From Bacteroidota bacterium (GTDB lineage Bacteria > Bacteroidota > Bacteroidia > Chitinophagales > UBA10324): a stretch of DNA of 5,555 nt. The DNA is taken from contig DMRR01000254.1 of the NCBI GenBank assembly GCA_003455275.1, forward strand, positions 1-5,555. Direction: 5' to 3'. The position numbers and the translations under genes were made by a program. This document shows, piece after piece, positions 1 through 5,555 of this stretch (position 1 is the stretch's first letter; every line of letters begins with the position of its first letter). The notes beneath the pieces are model-generated. The model was given only the letters and a program-made list of their open reading frames with translations, was not told the origin of the DNA and did no database searches.

Positions 1-1001
1 GTGCGCTGTTCTTCGCTTCCGCCTTTCACTTCAATCTTTGAAAGTGCGCGTTGCCATTTTGTTTTTGCAGAATCTTTCACTGCTTCAAAATTCCAATCAG
101 GAATTTCTGCGTCGAGATTTTTTAATGCGTTTTCAGAGGAGACATAGGAGATTCCGACTTTGACATATAAATCAGTTCCACTCTTTTCGTCAAAATGAAT
201 TACTCCTTTTTCATACCCTAAAAATGCAACACATCCATAACCAACTACAATGGGAGACGAAATATCAGAAGGGATAGAACTCTCACGAATCTTTCCACCC
301 CATTTTTTAATTGCTTTCGAAAATTTTGCTGCAAAAAATATTTTTTGTTTAGATGCCCACCCTTTTGAAAATCTAAAGCCGGTGATGATAGAATCATTTT
401 TAATCTCTCCTAATTTTTCATCATGATTAACATCGCAAAAACCTTCAATTGTATTATCATTTATTCCGTGCAGTAAATCAACCATTACAAGTTGTGGTTT
501 GTCTTTTTGAAAAACATAATGTTGAAATCCGCATCGCTCAGTTGCAGTAAGTTCAACTTTAATTCCATCATTCAATTGAACAGAATAAAACCCTACAGAT
601 GCATTTTCATTTTTATGAATGAATCCAACTTCGTAAGCTGAATCGATATTGAGTGAATCCAAATCATTTCTCTGTGAAGGCATAAACATTATATCTCCCA
701 AATCACCGCAACCTGTTCCACTCAAATGTGTGTGACTGAATCCTTGTATAGTTGAATCGCTTGAATGATAACCGCTGCAATGTTCCCATCCTGATGTTTT
801 TGTATCAGGTGAAAGTTGCACCATTCCAAACGGAACACAAGCACCGGGAAATGTGTGCCCTGTTCCTGCTGTGCCGATGAACGGGTCAACGGATTCTACG
901 GGAGATTTTTCATTTGAGCAAGAAGTGAAAAGTGAAAGGTGAAAAGCGAAAAGTGTTGCGAACAAAATGCACTTCAGAAAAGGAGATTGATTTGATTTCA
1001 T
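1..1001 (-). CDS. GH92 family alpha-mannosidase lipoprotein, N-terminal part (cut by left window edge)
   Basis: The minus strand from ATG 999-1001 reads open to the window edge, giving 333 complete codons. Residues 1-28 are a lipoprotein signal: a basic start, a hydrophobic core, and a lipobox ending T-S-C28 (C28 would be lipidated). The mature part begins with GH92 hallmarks: VDPFIGTAGTGHTFPGA (about 38-54), PFGMVQLSPDT (57-67), GWEHCSGYH (71-79), and GFSHTHLSGTGCGDLGD (87-103). GH92 enzymes are calcium-dependent exo-acting alpha-mannosidases, usually about 730-770 aa, with an N-terminal beta-sandwich and a C-terminal alpha/alpha-barrel. The seen part covers the first domain; the catalytic carboxylates lie in the missing part, so activity and linkage cannot be judged. 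It is probably tethered to the outer membrane or faces the periplasm, and trims mannose from glycans. It is divergent from the yitT-like gene, 106 bp away. No SusC/SusD partner is visible. The signal peptide contains an unusual 7-base tandem repeat. Family assignment is near certain; substrate is open. Confidence 0.93.
   Translation of the reverse strand, partial: MKSNQSPFLKCILFATLFAFHLSLFTSCSNEKSPVESVDPFIGTAGTGHTFPGACVPFGMVQLSPDTKTSGWEHCSGYHSSDSTIQGFSHTHLSGTGCGDLGDIMFMPSQRNDLDSLNIDSAYEVGFIHKNENASVGFYSVQLNDGIKVELTATERCGFQHYVFQKDKPQLVMVDLLHGINDNTIEGFCDVNHDEKLGEIKNDSIITGFRFSKGWASKQKIFFAAKFSKAIKKWGGKIRESSIPSDISSPIVVGYGCVAFLGYEKGVIHFDEKSGTDLYVKVGISYVSSENALKNLDAEIPDWNFEAVKDSAKTKWQRALSKIEVKGGSEEQR
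924..955. repeat. Degenerate 7-bp tandem repeat (about 4.5 copies) inside the GH92 signal-peptide coding region
   Basis: On the plus strand the units read AGTGAAA, AGTGAAA, GGTGAAA, AGCGAAA, then a partial AGTG. Read on the coding (minus) strand, the tract encodes roughly LFAFHLSLFT, the hydrophobic core of the signal peptide (about residues 16-26). The unit is not a multiple of three, so gain or loss of a single copy would shift the frame of the downstream GH92 gene. The copies are imperfect, which should lower slippage. Confidence 0.75.
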
Positions 1002-1107
1002 GTTTCGAATGTGAAAAAAGATTTTCAAAGTTTCTCTATACACGAAAAAAAATTCTGTTGGAAATAATTCTTCACCCGAACAAATTGAAAAATGATTTTA
1101 GCATTTG

Positions 1108-1986
1108 ATGAAACAATTGCTCTACGCCACACCTCTTAAAATCGCGCGAGATTTTTTTCTCATCCTCCTCGGAATCTCTTCCGCTGCATTTGGACTGAAA
1201 GGTTTTGTGTTGCCGAATCATTTCACTGACGGCGGCATAACAGGTATTTCAATTCTCTCTTCACTTGTAACACCAATTTCAATTTCGGTTTGGATCGTGG
1301 TGCTCAATGTTCCATTTATTTTACTTGGCTACCGACAAATCAGTTGGGTGTTTGCACTGAAAACCTTAATCGGAATTGTAGGCCTTGCTGTAGCGCTTGT
1401 CTTCATTCATCTTCCTGTGCTTACAAATGATAAACTTTTGATTGCCGTGTTCGGCGGATTTTTTCTCGGTACCGGAATCGGTCTTGCTATTCGCGGCGGC
1501 GGTGTGCTCGATGGAACCGAAGTGCTCGCGCTATCAATCAGCCGGAGATTTTCTGTCAGCATTGGGGATGTAATTCTTGTGATCAATGTTCTAATTTTTT
1601 CATTTGCAGCAGCAGAGCTTGGATTTGAATCAGCTCTTTATTCCATTCTAACTTATCTCGCTGCCAGCAAAACAGTTGACTTCATAGTTCAGGGAATTGA
1701 AGAATACACAAGCGTGATGGTCATCTCTAAAAAGAATGAAGAAATCCGTCGTGGAATTATTGAAGTAATGGGGCGCGGTGTTACACTGTTGAAAGGTGAG
1801 GGCGGATTCGGCTCGCACGGAGAAAGAAAAGCGGAACAGAAAATTGTTTTCTGTGTGCTTACTCGATTAGAGATTCCGAAACTAAAAGCAATCATTCACA
1901 AACTCGATCCGGATGCGTTCATCATCACGCAAAGTATAAATGATGTGCGTGGCGGCATGGTAAAGAAGCGGCCACTGCATCATTAA
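1108..1986 (+). CDS. YitT family membrane protein (YitT_membrane plus DUF2179)
   Basis: A 292-aa integral membrane protein of the YitT/DUF161-DUF2179 family, a usual length for it. Hydrophobic segments lie at about 13-33, 56-74, 83-101, 109-128 and 151-169, with a less certain one at 172-190. Family signatures are GGITGIS (42-48), GGGVLDGTEVLALSISRR (130-147) and the following VILVINVLIF. The soluble DUF2179 domain spans about 198-285, with MGRGVTLLKGEGGFG (221-235), CVLTRLEIPKLK (249-260), DPDAFI (267-272) and the GGMVKKRPL tail (282-290). The biochemical function of YitT proteins is not settled; transport or nucleotide sensing by the C-terminal domain has been proposed. The start is bounded by an in-frame TAG at 1099-1101, leaving only TTG 1105 or ATG 1108; I chose the ATG. 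No Shine-Dalgarno is seen. It lies upstream of cphA on the same strand, but with 177 bp and a hairpin between them, so co-transcription is doubtful. Confidence 0.92.
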   Translation: MKQLLYATPLKIARDFFLILLGISSAAFGLKGFVLPNHFTDGGITGISILSSLVTPISISVWIVVLNVPFILLGYRQISWVFALKTLIGIVGLAVALVFIHLPVLTNDKLLIAVFGGFFLGTGIGLAIRGGGVLDGTEVLALSISRRFSVSIGDVILVINVLIFSFAAAELGFESALYSILTYLAASKTVDFIVQGIEEYTSVMVISKKNEEIRRGIIEVMGRGVTLLKGEGGFGSHGERKAEQKIVFCVLTRLEIPKLKAIIHKLDPDAFIITQSINDVRGGMVKKRPLHH

Positions 1987-1987
1987 A

Positions 1988-2019
1988 AAAAATTACACTC
2001 AATTCAAACTGTAATTTTT
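1988..2019 (+). terminator. AT-rich hairpin, possible terminator after the YitT gene
   Basis: A perfect 10-bp inverted repeat: AAAAATTACA (1988-1997) pairs with TGTAATTTTT (2010-2019) around a 12-base loop. It begins one base after the stop codon, and the right arm ends in a run of five T. The stem has only two G:C pairs and so is weak, but the position and the A-stem/T-tail layout fit an intrinsic terminator that could work in either direction. Termination itself is inferred. Confidence 0.5.
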
Positions 2020-2135
2020 ATTCTTAACTTCTGAACTAATCTGCAGATTGTATATGCTCATTTGCGGTTTCTGAATTTTCAAATAAGAAGAACAGATGAA
2101 ATAATTTACTGCTTTAACCTTTCATCTTTCACCCC

Positions 2136-2142
2136 TATTTTG
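2136..2142 (+). promoter_or_regulatory. Weak candidate -7 box upstream of cphA
   Basis: TATTTTG lies 21 bases before the cphA ATG. It resembles the Bacteroidota -7 consensus TAnnTTTG but is one base short, and I see no convincing TTG -33 partner at the expected distance. The rest of 2020-2163 holds no coding sequence or clear operator that I can recognise. A pyrimidine-rich tract, CCTTTCATCTTTCACCCC (2118-2135), sits just before this box. Confidence 0.18.
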
Positions 2143-2163
2143 CATTAAACAATTTTTCGCTGC

Positions 2164-4788
2164 ATGAAAATTCTTGACATAAAAGTGATGAACGGCCCGA
2201 ACTACTGGAGTGTTCGCCGCCACAAGCTGATTGTAATGAAGCTCGATTTGGAAGAAATGGAAAATCAGCCGACGAATAAAATTCCGGGATTCCTCGACCG
2301 GCTGAAAAAACAAATGCCTTCATTGCAGGAACATAGGTGTAGCGAAGATTTTGCCGGAGGATTTTTTCATCGCGTGGAAGAAGGAACCTGGATGGGACAT
2401 GTAATTGAACACATCGCGCTCGAATTGCAAACGCTTGCGGGCATGGATGTAGGATTTGGCCGCACGCGCGAAACCGGTGTGAAAGGAGTTTACAATGTAG
2501 TTTTCACATATATGGAAGCGAAAGCCGGAATCTATACTGCAAAAGCTGCAGTGCGAATTGCCGAACACCTTATTGCAGGAAAGGAATATGACATGAGCGA
2601 AGACATTCAATCGCTTCGTGAGATTCGTGAAGATGAGCGTCTCGGTCCTTCTACCGGTTCAATTGTGGAAGAAGCAATCGCGCGCGGAATTCCTTACATC
2701 CGTTTGAATCGTCACTCACTTGTGCAGTTGGGTTATGGTGTGAATCAAAAAAGAATTCAGGCCACAGTTGCGAGCACTACCGGAAGCATTGCAGTTGAAA
2801 TTGCATGCGATAAAGAGGAAACAAAAAATCTTTTAGAAGCTGCAGAGATTCCTGTGCCGCGCGGAATTATTTGTTATGATGAAGATGATTTACAAAGTGC
2901 AGCGAAGAAGTATGGTTATCCTTTGGTGACAAAACCAGTAAATGGAAATCATGGAAAAGGTGCGAGCACTGATTTGAAAAACTGGGATGAATTGCTCGTT
3001 GGTTTTCATGCAGCAAAAAAATATGGCCGCGGAATTATTGTGGAGCGATTTATTAAAGGACTCGATCATCGTGTGCTCGTGGTGAATTACAAATTTGTTG
3101 CCGCTGCGATACGCAAACCCGCTGCTGTGGTGGGTGATGGAAAATCTTCCATTCAACAATTGATTGATAAAGTGAATGCTGACCCGCGCCGTGGTTATGG
3201 TCACGAAAAAGTTTTGACTTCAATTAAAGTGGATGATCACACCCGAAAAATTCTTGATGATAAAAATTTGACGCTTGATTCTGTTTTGGAAAAAGGAAAT
3301 GAGTTGTGGTTGAAGCCCACTGCAAATCTTTCAACCGGAGGAACTGCAACTGATGTAACTGATTTAGTTCATCCGGATAATGTGTTCATGTGTGAGCGCA
3401 TTGCACGCATAATCGGGCTCGACATCTGCGGCATAGATATTATGGCACCTGACCTCAGTGTTCCGATTTCACAAAACGGCGGAGCAATTCTCGAAGTGAA
3501 TGCAGCGCCGGGTTTCCGAATGCACATTTCTCCTGCTGAAGGCTTGCCGCGCAATGTGGCGGAACCGGTGATTGATATGCTTTATCCACCCGGAACTTCT
3601 GCGCGCGTGCCCATCATTGCTGTTACGGGAACAAACGGAAAGACAACCACCACACGACTTACAGCGCACATTGTAAAATCAATGGGTTACAAAGTGGGTT
3701 TCACCACTACAGATGGAATTTATATTCAGAACCAAATGCTCATGCGCGGCGACTGCACCGGACCTGTAAGCGCGGAGTTTGTTTTGAAAGATCCTACAGT
3801 TGATTTTGCAGTGCTCGAATGTGCGCGCGGAGGAATTCTTCGCGCAGGTCTTGGATTTCATAATTGTGATATTGCTATCGTAACAAATGTGGCGGCTGAT
3901 CATCTCGGCTTGCAAGGCATTGATACACTTGAACAATTAGCGAGAGTAAAAGGAGTTGTTCCTGAAACTGTGTTGCCAAGCGGTTATGCAATTCTGAATG
4001 CTGATGATGATTTGGTTTACAAGATGCGCGAAAGTTTGAATTGCAAAATCGCATTATTCAGTATGGACGAAAAAAATCCGCGCATTGTACAACACTGTAA
4101 TGATGGTGGTTTGGCAGCGATTGCAGAAAACGGTTACATCACCATTTGCAAGGGCACATGGAAAATTCGCGTAGATAAAATCAGCAACATACCGCTCACT
4201 TTCGGAGGAAAGGCGCAATTCAATATTCAGAATGTAATGCCTGCAGTGCTTGCCGGTTTCATTCGCGGATTTAAGATTGAAGATATTAAGCAAGCGCTCG
4301 AAACATTTATTCCTTCACCGGGACAAACTCCCGGTCGCATGAACATGTTCCAGTTCCGCAACTTCACAGTGATGGTTGATTATGCGCACAATGCGGCGGG
4401 CTTCGATGCGATAGGAAAATTTTTAGAAAAGGTGGAAGCAAAACCTAAAGTGGGAATCATTGCAGGAGTTGGCGACAGACGAGATGAAGACATCATTGCA
4501 CTAGGAGAAACTTCAGCGCGAATGTTTGATGAAATAATTATTCGTCAGGATAGAAACCTTCGCGGGCGCACGGAAGAAAATATTATTGAACTCATGCAGC
4601 AGGGAATAAAAAATGTTGATGCTACAAAAACAGGTAATGTGATTCCGAAGGAAAGTGAAGCAATTGAGTTTGCTATTCGCCATGCGAAGAAGGGAGCATT
4701 CATCACCATTTGCAGCGATGTAGTGCCTGATGCACTCGAACAGATTATGAAACTGAAAGAAGAAGATGATTTGGTTGAGGCGAAATAA
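2164..4788 (+). CDS. cphA: Cyanophycin synthetase
   Basis: A full-length CphA (874 aa; family about 870-900) that makes cyanophycin, a cytoplasmic nitrogen and carbon reserve, by adding Asp to the backbone and Arg to the Asp side chain, using ATP for each step. Three regions are seen in order. The N domain (about 1-160) opens with MKILDIKVMNGPNYWSVRRH and carries H79-V-I-E82-H83, the zinc-peptidase-like motif reported to cut primers. The ATP-grasp domain (about 165-485) has KPVNGNHGKGAS (257-268) and EVNAAPGFRMH (444-454). The Mur-ligase-like domain (about 485-874) has the P-loop VTGTNGKTTTT (487-497), NVAADHLG (575-582), TPGRMN (722-727) and VDYAHNAAG (738-746). All three look intact, so this is CphA1-type rather than the shorter CphA2. 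An in-frame TAA at 2146-2148 and the conserved N-terminus fix the start; there is no Shine-Dalgarno. No cphB lies next to it. It converges with the WbqC-family gene. Confidence 0.97.
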   Translation: MKILDIKVMNGPNYWSVRRHKLIVMKLDLEEMENQPTNKIPGFLDRLKKQMPSLQEHRCSEDFAGGFFHRVEEGTWMGHVIEHIALELQTLAGMDVGFGRTRETGVKGVYNVVFTYMEAKAGIYTAKAAVRIAEHLIAGKEYDMSEDIQSLREIREDERLGPSTGSIVEEAIARGIPYIRLNRHSLVQLGYGVNQKRIQATVASTTGSIAVEIACDKEETKNLLEAAEIPVPRGIICYDEDDLQSAAKKYGYPLVTKPVNGNHGKGASTDLKNWDELLVGFHAAKKYGRGIIVERFIKGLDHRVLVVNYKFVAAAIRKPAAVVGDGKSSIQQLIDKVNADPRRGYGHEKVLTSIKVDDHTRKILDDKNLTLDSVLEKGNELWLKPTANLSTGGTATDVTDLVHPDNVFMCERIARIIGLDICGIDIMAPDLSVPISQNGGAILEVNAAPGFRMHISPAEGLPRNVAEPVIDMLYPPGTSARVPIIAVTGTNGKTTTTRLTAHIVKSMGYKVGFTTTDGIYIQNQMLMRGDCTGPVSAEFVLKDPTVDFAVLECARGGILRAGLGFHNCDIAIVTNVAADHLGLQGIDTLEQLARVKGVVPETVLPSGYAILNADDDLVYKMRESLNCKIALFSMDEKNPRIVQHCNDGGLAAIAENGYITICKGTWKIRVDKISNIPLTFGGKAQFNIQNVMPAVLAGFIRGFKIEDIKQALETFIPSPGQTPGRMNMFQFRNFTVMVDYAHNAAGFDAIGKFLEKVEAKPKVGIIAGVGDRRDEDIIALGETSARMFDEIIIRQDRNLRGRTEENIIELMQQGIKNVDATKTGNVIPKESEAIEFAIRHAKKGAFITICSDVVPDALEQIMKLKEEDDLVEAK

Positions 4789-4805
4789 TTAAGCGTTGTT
4801 AAGGG

Positions 4806-5375
4806 TCATAAATAATTTAGCGAATCAGGTCCGGTATTAAACAACAAATCAATTACTGATAAATCTTTTTGAAATGCATTTCGATCACTGAAGACTTGCG
4901 GATAGATGGGTGTTTCAGTATTGTCAATTAAACTGACACCTGCAATTTCATGAGTAATAGAAAATTTTGTTTTCAGTTTCATTTCCTTGCCCATAACCTG
5001 AATTGATTTCAAACACAAGTCGCTAAATTCTTTTGTGTTTGAAAAAATTACTTCGTGTATTGCATCAGCATAATATAAATAATAAGGTGCCTTGCCATAT
5101 GAAGATTGGATAGTTTGCCAGTGTTTGCGTTTCCACAAATCGTTTGCAATAACCAACTTATTCATTTTTGACTTTTGATTTCTTCCACCGGAAAGCGGAA
5201 CTGTAAGTTCAATTCTCCCGCCTGCAGCAGCAATTGAATAGCGGTTCGGGTGATTTTCCTTCCTGTATTTTTCTTCTTCAGACAGCAAAACATTTTCAAA
5301 CCTTACCGCTTTCTGAAACCAGGAAATCTTTGGAAACAAACATGCATTCAGCACAACCTGTTTTTCAATTATCAT
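4806..5375 (-). CDS. WbqC family protein
   Basis: A complete 189-aa soluble protein without signal peptide or membrane segment, matching the WbqC-like family in its Bacteroidota form. Seen motifs are FPKISWFQKAV (14-24), NRYSIAAAGG (44-53), LTVPL (57-61), WKRKHWQTIQSSYGKAPYY (81-99), YPQVFSDRNAF (158-168) and DLSVIDLLFNTGP (171-183). The HQPxFLP start of canonical WbqC proteins is degenerate here (NACLFP, 10-15), so it is a divergent branch. The family is named after a gene in O-antigen loci and is linked to surface-polysaccharide synthesis; the reaction it carries out is not firmly known, and no glycan cluster is visible nearby. The start ATG is supported by an in-frame TAA seven codons upstream with no other ATG between. 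It converges on cphA with a 17-base gap, and its 5' end faces the gene starting at 5439. Confidence 0.85.
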   Translation of the reverse strand: MIIEKQVVLNACLFPKISWFQKAVRFENVLLSEEEKYRKENHPNRYSIAAAGGRIELTVPLSGGRNQKSKMNKLVIANDLWKRKHWQTIQSSYGKAPYYLYYADAIHEVIFSNTKEFSDLCLKSIQVMGKEMKLKTKFSITHEIAGVSLIDNTETPIYPQVFSDRNAFQKDLSVIDLLFNTGPDSLNYL

Positions 5376-5389
5376 AAAATTGTAAAAAA

Positions 5390-5423
5390 TTGTTTAGCGT
5401 CTTGCACTCAAAAAAGTAATTTG
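5390..5423 (+). promoter_or_regulatory. Weak candidate promoter for the gene starting at 5439
   Basis: TTG at 5390-5392 and TAATTTG at 5417-5423 are separated by 24 bases, resembling the Bacteroidota TTG / TAnnTTTG promoter pattern, though the -7 box is one base short and the spacing slightly long. The leader would be only a few bases. The 63-bp gap (5376-5438) must also hold the promoter of the divergent WbqC-family gene. Such AT-rich DNA gives chance matches easily. Confidence 0.22.
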
Positions 5424-5438
5424 TAATTTTAATGCACA

Positions 5439-5555
5439 ATGAAAAATTGGTTACTTCCTTCTCTCCTTTTATTACTTGCTCTACAAACTAAAGCCGGGAT
5501 TATTCATGCAAACATGCGGAATTGTATTTTTCTTTCTGAGAAAGATTCTTCCTAT
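5439..5555 (+). CDS. Secreted protein of unknown function, N-terminal fragment (cut by right window edge)
   Basis: From ATG 5439-5441 the plus strand stays open for 39 codons to the window end. The product starts MKNWLLPSLLLLLALQTKAG: a short basic start, a leucine-rich core and a plausible signal peptidase I site after TKA (residue 19). There is no lipobox cysteine, so export to the periplasm or beyond without a lipid anchor is likely. The 20 or so residues after the signal (through CIFLSEKDSSY) match no family I recognise. The upstream ATG at 5432 is in another frame and stops after 19 codons, so it is not preferred. It is divergent from the WbqC-family gene. The signal peptide gives fair support that the gene is real; function is unknown. 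Confidence 0.7.
   Translation, partial: MKNWLLPSLLLLLALQTKAGIIHANMRNCIFLSEKDSSY

Noticed and set aside
1002..1107. Promoters in the divergent region between the GH92 and YitT genes
   Set aside because: Neither strand shows a convincing TTG / TAnnTTTG pair at suitable spacing, so no site was called although promoters must exist here.
1092..1139. Short out-of-frame ORF (15 codons) overlapping the YitT start, as a possible leader peptide
   Set aside because: It has no ribosome binding site, no run of regulatory codons and no attenuator-like hairpin. A short ORF of this size is expected by chance.
1689..1895. Minus-strand 68-codon frame opposite the DUF2179 domain
   Set aside because: The plus strand encodes a conserved domain here, and the antisense product shows no motif.
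2122..2610. Minus-strand open frames opposite the 5' part of cphA
   Set aside because: They lie antisense to a strongly conserved gene, and their translations lack recognisable domains. They are shadows of cphA.
2890..4293. Several minus-strand open frames of 61-104 codons within cphA
   Set aside because: They are all antisense shadows of conserved CphA domains, with no family motifs of their own.
2164..4788. CphA2 or a stand-alone Mur ligase as the identity of the large gene
   Set aside because: The protein has all three CphA1 regions, including the N domain, the full ATP-grasp domain and a complete Mur-ligase-like C-terminal half. Mur ligases lack the first two, and CphA2 is shorter.

Overview
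The window looks like a Bacteroidota chromosome segment. The reasons are the protein families present (a GH92 lipoprotein, a Bacteroidota-style WbqC protein, a YitT protein ending GGMVKKRPL), an AT-rich composition, and no Shine-Dalgarno sequence before the clear starts. I cannot name a genus. An environmental or aquatic lineage is a guess.

Layout: (1) 1-1001, minus strand: the N-terminal 333 residues of a secreted GH92 alpha-mannosidase lipoprotein, running off the left edge. (2) 1002-1107: a short divergent intergenic region. (3) 1108-1986, plus: a YitT/DUF2179 family membrane protein, followed by an AT-rich hairpin at 1988-2019 that could end its transcript. (4) 2164-4788, plus: a complete cyanophycin synthetase (CphA, 874 aa), the best-supported and most interesting gene here. 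(5) 4806-5375, minus: a WbqC-family protein converging on cphA with a 17-base gap. (6) 5439-5555, plus: the first 39 codons of a secreted protein, cut by the right edge.

How the genes work together: no multi-gene system is evident. CphA makes the nitrogen-storage polymer cyanophycin (multi-L-arginyl-poly-L-aspartate). The usual partners, cyanophycinase (cphB) and isoaspartyl dipeptidase, are not beside it in this window. The GH92 enzyme points to scavenging of alpha-mannose glycans, the YitT protein to an undefined membrane function, and WbqC to surface-glycan metabolism. Gene orientation alternates (-, +, +, -, +), and the only same-strand neighbours, yitT and cphA, are 177 bp apart with a hairpin between them, so most genes are probably separate transcription units.

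No tRNA, rRNA, CRISPR array, insertion sequence or phage gene was seen. The main points worth a second look are the intact third (primer-making) active-site motif in CphA, its isolation from cphB, and a heptanucleotide tandem repeat inside the GH92 signal-peptide coding region.
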